In this document: positions 59,666 to 64,000 of the stretch, in pieces | Position numbering within the stretch: position 1 is the first letter of the stretch | Layout of the letters: every line of letters starts with the position of its first letter | Assembly: GCA_958443265.1 (NCBI GenBank) | Contig: CAUCKA010000001.1 | Span: 224,541-288,540 of the forward strand | Source: an uncultured Collinsella sp. | GTDB taxonomy: Bacteria; Actinomycetota; Coriobacteriia; Coriobacteriales; Coriobacteriaceae | Length of the DNA stretch: 64,000 bases | Direction of reading: 5' to 3' | The notes under the pieces: generated by a model | What the model saw: the letters and a program-made list of their open reading frames with translations, nothing else | Database searches by the model: none | What the model was told of the DNA's origin: nothing | Made by a program: the position numbers and the translations under genes

Positions 59666-60934
59666 ATGAATACCGAGCTGTTTGATATCAAGATTCGCGC
59701 CGTCGAGGGTGGCGTTACGGCTGCGGCTGGTTTTAAGGCTGCAGGCATCCACGCTGGGTTCCGCAAGAACCCCGAGCGTCTGGATTACGCGCTCGTCGTG
59801 CCCGATAAACCCTGTCCCGGTGCTGGCGTGTTTACCACCAATCGCTTTTGCGCGGCGCCCGTGCAGGTGAGCCGTGCCAACCTGGGCGGTACCGACAAGG
59901 GGTACGGTATCATCGCCGGCATTTCGGTCAACTCTGGCAATGCCAACGCCGCCACGGGTGAGACCGGCCTTGCATGCGCGCGCGAGACGTGCAGCATCGC
60001 ATCGCAGGTCATCGGCTGCGAGCCTCAGCAGATTCTGGTTGCCTCCACGGGTGTAATTGGCCAGATTCTGCCGATCGACACGTTTGAGACCGCCATTCCT
60101 GCTGCCTACGAGGCGCTCTCCGCCCACGGTGGCGCCGATGCCGCTCGCGCCATCATGACGACCGACACGCACTCCAAGGAGTACGCCGTGTCCTACGTCA
60201 GTGAGGCTGCGGGTCATGCGGGCAATGTCTATACGGTAGGCGGAATGTGCAAGGGCTCGGGCATGATCATGCCCAACATGGCCACCATGATCGCAGTTAT
60301 CACTACCGATGCCCCCGTCGAGCCTGCGGCACTTCATGCCCTGCTGCTCTCGACCGTCAAGCAGACCTTTAACAAGGTAACGGTCGATTCCGACACCTCG
60401 ACCAACGACACCTGCACCATGCTTGCCTCCGGTGCCGCTGCCGCAGATGCCGAGCCTATCGTCGAGGGCTCCGATGCCTTTGACGAGTTGACATTTGCCG
60501 TGCACGAGGTGTGCGAGAGCCTGGCGCGCAATATCGCCGCCGATGGTGAGGGCGCATCCAAGCTTGTTACGGTCAACGTTACCGGCGCCGTGAACGACGA
60601 GGAGGCCGATATCGCCGCCCGCGCCGTTGCCAACTCGCCGCTCGTTAAGACCTGCATCGCCGGCCATGACTGCAATTGGGGCCGCGTTGCCATGGCGCTC
60701 GGTAAGTGCGGCGTGAAATTTAATCAGGAAGACGTTTCCATCGACATGATGGGCATGCCTGTCTGTCGCGACGGTCTGACTGTTCCCTTCGATGAGGACG
60801 AGGCCCTGCGGCGTTTTGAGGTGCCCGAGATTGTGATCTCGGCCGACCTCGGCGCAGGCGATGCGGCAACGACCGTCTGGACCTGCGACCTCACGCACGA
60901 GTACATCTCGATCAACGGCGACTACCGTTCCTAA
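59666..60934 (+). CDS. argJ: bifunctional glutamate N-acetyltransferase/amino-acid acetyltransferase (ornithine acetyltransferase)
   Basis: The 422-residue protein recycles the acetyl group from N-acetylornithine to glutamate. GSGMIMPNMATMIAVITTD includes the autocleavage site between Ala and the nucleophilic Thr of MATM. NSGNANAATGETGLACA and DSDTSTNDTCTMLASG are family motifs. Presence of argJ means the cyclic acetyl pathway is used. It begins at ATG 59666 behind AAGGAG, 134 bases after argC. Confidence 0.96.
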   Translation: MNTELFDIKIRAVEGGVTAAAGFKAAGIHAGFRKNPERLDYALVVPDKPCPGAGVFTTNRFCAAPVQVSRANLGGTDKGYGIIAGISVNSGNANAATGETGLACARETCSIASQVIGCEPQQILVASTGVIGQILPIDTFETAIPAAYEALSAHGGADAARAIMTTDTHSKEYAVSYVSEAAGHAGNVYTVGGMCKGSGMIMPNMATMIAVITTDAPVEPAALHALLLSTVKQTFNKVTVDSDTSTNDTCTMLASGAAAADAEPIVEGSDAFDELTFAVHEVCESLARNIAADGEGASKLVTVNVTGAVNDEEADIAARAVANSPLVKTCIAGHDCNWGRVAMALGKCGVKFNQEDVSIDMMGMPVCRDGLTVPFDEDEALRRFEVPEIVISADLGAGDAATTVWTCDLTHEYISINGDYRS

Positions 60935-61015
60935 ACTCCAGGCGCGCTGTGCATCTCGTCGCGATTGCGGACGGCGGAGCACGGCGCGATAACGATACGA
61001 AAGACGAGGCAGACT

Positions 61016-61996
61016 ATGAAATTCGCACGCGATTGTCGCTCGAGTGAATCCAACGAGGCAACCGCGCAGCTGCTGTTTGAGGCGCTGCCGTGGATTAAAA
61101 ACCTGACCGGCAAGACGGTCGTTATCAAGTATGGCGGAGCCGCCATGGTCGACGAGCAGCTGCGCCGCGACGTGATGAGTGACATCGTCCTGCTTAAGAT
61201 CATCGGCATGCGCCCCGTTATCGTGCATGGCGGCGGCAAGGCCATCAATGAGGCGTTGAGCCACTATGACATCCCTGTCGAGTTTAAGAACGGCCAGCGT
61301 GTGACCACGCCGGCGACCATGGATATCGTGCGCGAGGTGCTGGGCGGCAAGGTCAACCAGGAGCTGGTCGCTGCCATCAACCGGCACGGCAACCTGGCCG
61401 TGGGCGTGTCGGGCAGCGATGCCGGCACGCTCATCGCCGAGCCGCTCGACCCCGAGCTCGGTCGCGTGGGCAAGGTCGCGCACGTCAACACCGACTATAT
61501 CGAGCGCTTGCTCGATAGCGAGTACATTCCCGTCATCGCTACCGTTGCGGCGGGGGAGGACGGCGGCTTCTTTAACATCAACGCCGACACCGCCGCCGGT
61601 GCTGTTGCGGCGGCGCTCCATGCGCATAAGGTGATCTTCCTTACCGACGTCGATGGCCTGTATAAGGACTTTAGCGACAAGGATTCGCTTATCTCCAACC
61701 TGACGCTCGACGAGGTCAATGAGATGCTCTACGGCGGCGAGGTCGATAAGGGCATGATTCCCAAGCTGCGCGCGGCCGTCGATGCGCTTGCCGGCGGTGT
61801 ATTTCGTGCCCACATCATCAACGGCACCACGCCGCATTCGCTGCTGCTGGAGCTGCTGACCGATGCCGGCGTCGGTACCGTGATCCATTCCACCGAGACG
61901 GCTTACGAGTTCGATACGCATCCGCATCCGCTTTCGACGTTTGCTGCGCGTCTGACCGAGAACCTCGACGAGGTCGAGAAGCTTCAGACGGTCTAA
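61016..61996 (+). CDS. argB: acetylglutamate kinase
   Basis: The 326-residue amino acid kinase fold enzyme phosphorylates N-acetylglutamate. KTVVIKYGGAAM (ATP-site Lys), PVIVHGGGKAINEAL, NADTAAGAVAAAL and VIFLTDVDGLYKD are the family motifs. An N-terminal extension of about 30 residues before the kinase fold (ESNEATAQLLFEALPWIK) fits the arginine-inhibited hexameric type, whose N-terminal helix mediates hexamer formation; that type is an inference. The ATG at 61016 follows GACGAGG. Confidence 0.95.
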   Translation: MKFARDCRSSESNEATAQLLFEALPWIKNLTGKTVVIKYGGAAMVDEQLRRDVMSDIVLLKIIGMRPVIVHGGGKAINEALSHYDIPVEFKNGQRVTTPATMDIVREVLGGKVNQELVAAINRHGNLAVGVSGSDAGTLIAEPLDPELGRVGKVAHVNTDYIERLLDSEYIPVIATVAAGEDGGFFNINADTAAGAVAAALHAHKVIFLTDVDGLYKDFSDKDSLISNLTLDEVNEMLYGGEVDKGMIPKLRAAVDALAGGVFRAHIINGTTPHSLLLELLTDAGVGTVIHSTETAYEFDTHPHPLSTFAARLTENLDEVEKLQTV

Positions 61997-62065
61997 CTGA
62001 CTCGCAGCCGCCCCATTCCTGCACCCATAGGCCTGCGCCGTCTGGCGCCCAACGAAAGGCATCCC

Positions 62066-63349
62066 ATGTCACTTGCAGCTCAGCAATCGCTTGAATCCCA
62101 TTACGTTATGCATACCTTTGGCCGCTCTCCGGTCGAGTTTGTCGAGGGTCACGGCATGAAGCTCACCGGCGACGATGGTCGTGAGTACCTCGACTTTCTT
62201 GCCGGCATCGGCGTGTGCAGCCTAGGTCATGGCGACCCGGCTGTGCTCTCGGCGCTCGAGGCACAGACCAAAAAGCTCATGCATGTCTCCAATTACTTCT
62301 ACATCGAGCAGCGTGGACAGGTCGCGGCGCTGCTGTCCAAGCTTGCCAACGACGACTTAGATGGTGCACGCGTGCTTGCCGATGCCATTGCCGCCGGCGA
62401 TGAGACCACGGCAGCTGCTCTTGGTGCCCCGGCTGCGGATGAGCAGGTTTGGGAGACCTTCTTTGCCAACTCCGGCGCCGAGGCCAACGAGGGCTCGATG
62501 AAGCTCGCGCGCCTGTACGCCAAGCGTGCCGGTAGCGGCGGCAACACTATCGTGTGCATGCGCGGCGGCTTCCACGGCCGTACGCTCGAGACCATTGCCG
62601 CCACCATGCAGGATTGGCTGCAGGATAGTTTCCGCCCGCTGCCGGGTGGCTTTGTGGCCTGCACGCCCAACGATATCGATGAACTGCGTGCGATCTTTAA
62701 GCAGCTGGGAAGCGAGGTCTGCGCTGTCATGCTCGAGCCGATTCAGGGCGAGAGCGGTGTGCACCCCATGACCGAGGAGTTTATGGCGGCGGCGCGTGAC
62801 TTGGCACACGAGGCAGGCGCCGTTCTTATCGCCGACGAAGTCCAGTGCGGTATCTTCCGCACGGGTAAGCCGTTTGCGTTCCAGACCTATGGCGTGGAGC
62901 CCGACATTATGAGTCTTGCCAAGGGCATTGCCGACGGCGTGCCCATGGGTGCCGTCGTGGCAAAGAAGGAGATTGCCGACGTGTTTAAGCCGGGCGACCA
63001 CGGCTCGACCTTTGGCGGTAGCTGCTTGGCCATCGCGGCGTGCGCCGCGACGCTCTCCGCGCTCGTGCGCGGCGACTACGCTGAGCATGCCGCCAAGGTG
63101 GGCGCCTATATGGGGCAGGCACTGGCCAAGCTTCCGCACGTGGTTGAGGTTCGTGGCCGCGGCCTGATGCTCGGCTGTGATTTGGATGGTGCCGCGGGCG
63201 ACGCGCATGATATTGTTGGCCGCGCGCTGGCCGCCGGTGCCGTGATTAACGCTACAGGTGCTCATACGCTGCGTTTCTTGCCGCCGCTCGTCTGCGAGGA
63301 ATCCGACGTGGACAGTCTGATCGAGATCCTGTCGGACGTTTTGGCCTAA
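62066..63349 (+). CDS. argD: acetylornithine aminotransferase
   Basis: The 427-residue PLP enzyme (class III aminotransferase) has FANSGAEANEGSMKLAR, GGFHGRTLETIAAT, LIADEVQCGIFRTGKPFAF and the PLP Lys in SLAKGIADGVPMGAV. It transfers an amino group to N-acetylglutamate semialdehyde. Compared with common ArgD there is an insertion of about 25 residues (about 93-128, with DGARVLADAIAAGDETTAAA) before the NSGAEAN motif. ATG 62066 follows GAAAGGC. Last gene of the arginine cluster here; argF and argGH are not in the window. Confidence 0.94.
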   Translation: MSLAAQQSLESHYVMHTFGRSPVEFVEGHGMKLTGDDGREYLDFLAGIGVCSLGHGDPAVLSALEAQTKKLMHVSNYFYIEQRGQVAALLSKLANDDLDGARVLADAIAAGDETTAAALGAPAADEQVWETFFANSGAEANEGSMKLARLYAKRAGSGGNTIVCMRGGFHGRTLETIAATMQDWLQDSFRPLPGGFVACTPNDIDELRAIFKQLGSEVCAVMLEPIQGESGVHPMTEEFMAAARDLAHEAGAVLIADEVQCGIFRTGKPFAFQTYGVEPDIMSLAKGIADGVPMGAVVAKKEIADVFKPGDHGSTFGGSCLAIAACAATLSALVRGDYAEHAAKVGAYMGQALAKLPHVVEVRGRGLMLGCDLDGAAGDAHDIVGRALAAGAVINATGAHTLRFLPPLVCEESDVDSLIEILSDVLA

Positions 63350-63484
63350 CACAGCGAAATAACTTAACTTTGACTGGGTTCCGGACTGCGGACGTTCCAT
63401 ATGCGGCACGATTCGGCGGTCTGGAGCCCGTTTTGCCTTAGATTTGCTAAGGCAGGGAGACCTGCTGGTCAAATAACATTAAAT

Positions 63485-63663
63485 ATGAGTACTGTTACCG
63501 ATTTGGTCGCAGCAATTTTGGACCAATAAGACCAGATGGCAAGTCGAAATGGCGATGAATGCACGATTTTGATCCAATTGTTAGTCCTTATAATGGACAT
63601 ATGTTGCGTAACTTAAGCAAATGCTATCTTTTGATATGCTGTAAGCAAGGTGGCAGTACTCAT
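63485..63663. repeat. 15-nt spaced inverted repeat in noncoding DNA
   Basis: ATGAGTACTGTTACC (63485-63499) and GGTGGCAGTACTCAT (63649-63663) pair with two G-T-compatible mismatches, 149 bases apart. Between them is AT-richer DNA with TATAATGG (63589-63596), a possible -10 element. No gene is seen in 63350-63700. Confidence 0.5.
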
Positions 63664-63707
63664 TTTTGCCATTTTCTGGCCACGGCCTTTGTGACAGTCG
63701 TGCTGGT

Positions 63708-64000
63708 GGGTTCGAATCCCTCAGTAATGGGCCCTAAAAAGAAAGGCCTCCATAGCTGGAGGCCTATCAAATCAGTGGTGGGCGATGAGGGATGTCGCGT
63801 GCGGCTGACGCCGCCCGCTCTCGCTTCGGGCCTACGGCCCTCGCGTGCTGCGCTGGAAAACGCTTCGCGTTTCCTCAGCTCCGCACCCTTGCGGGTTCGA
63901 ATCCCATGCGCTGGGCCCAAAAATGAAAGGCCCCCATAGCTGGGAGCCTATCAAATCAGTGGTGGGCGATGAGGGATGTCGCGTGCGGCTGACGCCGCCC
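63708..64000. repeat. 185-bp tandem repeat carrying tRNA T-loop-like sequence, cut by the window end
   Basis: GGGTTCGAATCCC occurs at 63708-63720 and 63893-63905. After each, GGGCCC, AAAGGCC-type hairpin arms, CTATCAAATCAGTGGTGGGC and GATGAGGGATGTCGCGTGCG follow in the same order. The period is 185 bases. The hairpin GGCCTCCA-TAGC-TGGAGGCC reads as a terminator on the minus strand (T-tract). The second copy continues beyond base 64000. Confidence 0.8.

Noticed and set aside
59288..62062. 924-residue minus-strand open frame across argC, argJ and argB
   Set aside because: Antisense shadow of three clear arginine genes; the translation shows no family motif.
63654..63729. Possible tRNA-His (GTG loop) of 76 bases ending in GGGTTCGAATCCC
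   Set aside because: The acceptor and T arms pair only partly, the D-arm does not form, the anticodon stem has mismatches and there is no CCA. It is treated as part of the tandem repeat.
63559..63939. 126-residue plus-strand and 86-residue minus-strand frames over the tandem repeat
   Set aside because: Their sequence comes from the T-loop-like repeat and GC-rich hairpins; such frames are common artefacts near tRNA-like sequences.

Overview
The window reads as a 64 kb piece of a high-GC Gram-positive chromosome of the Coriobacteriia type, most likely Collinsella or a close relative. The inference rests on roughly 60% GC with strong third-position bias, many GTG/TTG starts behind AGGAG sites, an AmaP-Asp23 stress module, a DUF6020 membrane protein, an OPT transporter, a very large fused 2-hydroxyacyl-CoA dehydratase activase and ECF-type vitamin uptake. 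No 16S rRNA or other species-level marker is present. About 57 genes are packed closely on both strands. I see no prophage, insertion sequence, CRISPR array or complete tRNA.

Layout. 1-3.1 kb: D-2-hydroxyacid dehydrogenase fragment, methionine aminopeptidase, TYW1-like radical SAM enzyme, alpha/beta hydrolase. 3.3-5.6 kb: a GGDEF(degenerate)-receiver-HD-GYP protein followed by an Hpt protein. 5.8-9.2 kb: a DUF2975/HTH pair and a three-gene ABC exporter whose control regions share a sequence motif. 9.3-13.7 kb: a class-I-glutaminase-fold hydrolase and a glutamate-type ABC importer. 13.8-14.1 kb: an unusual three-copy palindromic repeat. 14.1-19.7 kb: dxs, HD protein, CmpB-like membrane protein, ammonium transporter and PII protein. 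19.8-22.8 kb: TetR/MFS pair with matching operators, then a Cof-type HAD phosphatase behind a perfect 19-bp inverted repeat. 22.9-30.5 kb: TetR regulator, 1593-residue dehydratase activase, 3-hydroxyacyl-CoA dehydrogenase, small anchored protein. 30.6-36.7 kb: DUF389, OPT transporter, coaX, dCMP deaminase-like, NifU-like, lgt. 36.8-44.3 kb: DUF6020, YebC, AmaP/DUF2273/Asp23, YitT, DUF4013 zinc-ribbon protein. 44.4-51.1 kb: M20 amidohydrolase, YtcJ-like amidohydrolase, LTA-synthase-like sulfatase, a decayed zinc-uptake locus. 51.3-53.4 kb: groES-groEL. 53.7-58.2 kb: FMN riboswitch with ribU, ecfAA', ecfT and two PNPOx-like proteins. 58.3-63.3 kb: argCJBD behind an ArgR-type operator. 63.4-64 kb: noncoding DNA with a 185-bp tandem repeat running off the end.

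How the parts work together. Nitrogen is the clearest theme: glutamate import, ammonium transport with PII, and arginine synthesis through the acetyl-recycling route (argJ). Flavin supply is a second theme: one FMN riboswitch leads a complete, self-sufficient ECF riboflavin transporter and two flavoprotein-like genes. A third is anaerobic acyl-CoA chemistry (activase plus 3-hydroxyacyl-CoA dehydrogenase).

The most unusual material is noncoding: a dispersed family of hairpins with a GGGACAGG-like loop, the three 55-nt palindromes with constant 25-nt loops at 13.85-14.06 kb, a 139-nt inverted repeat after groEL, inverted-repeat elements at 47.9 and 63.5 kb, and the terminal tandem repeat.
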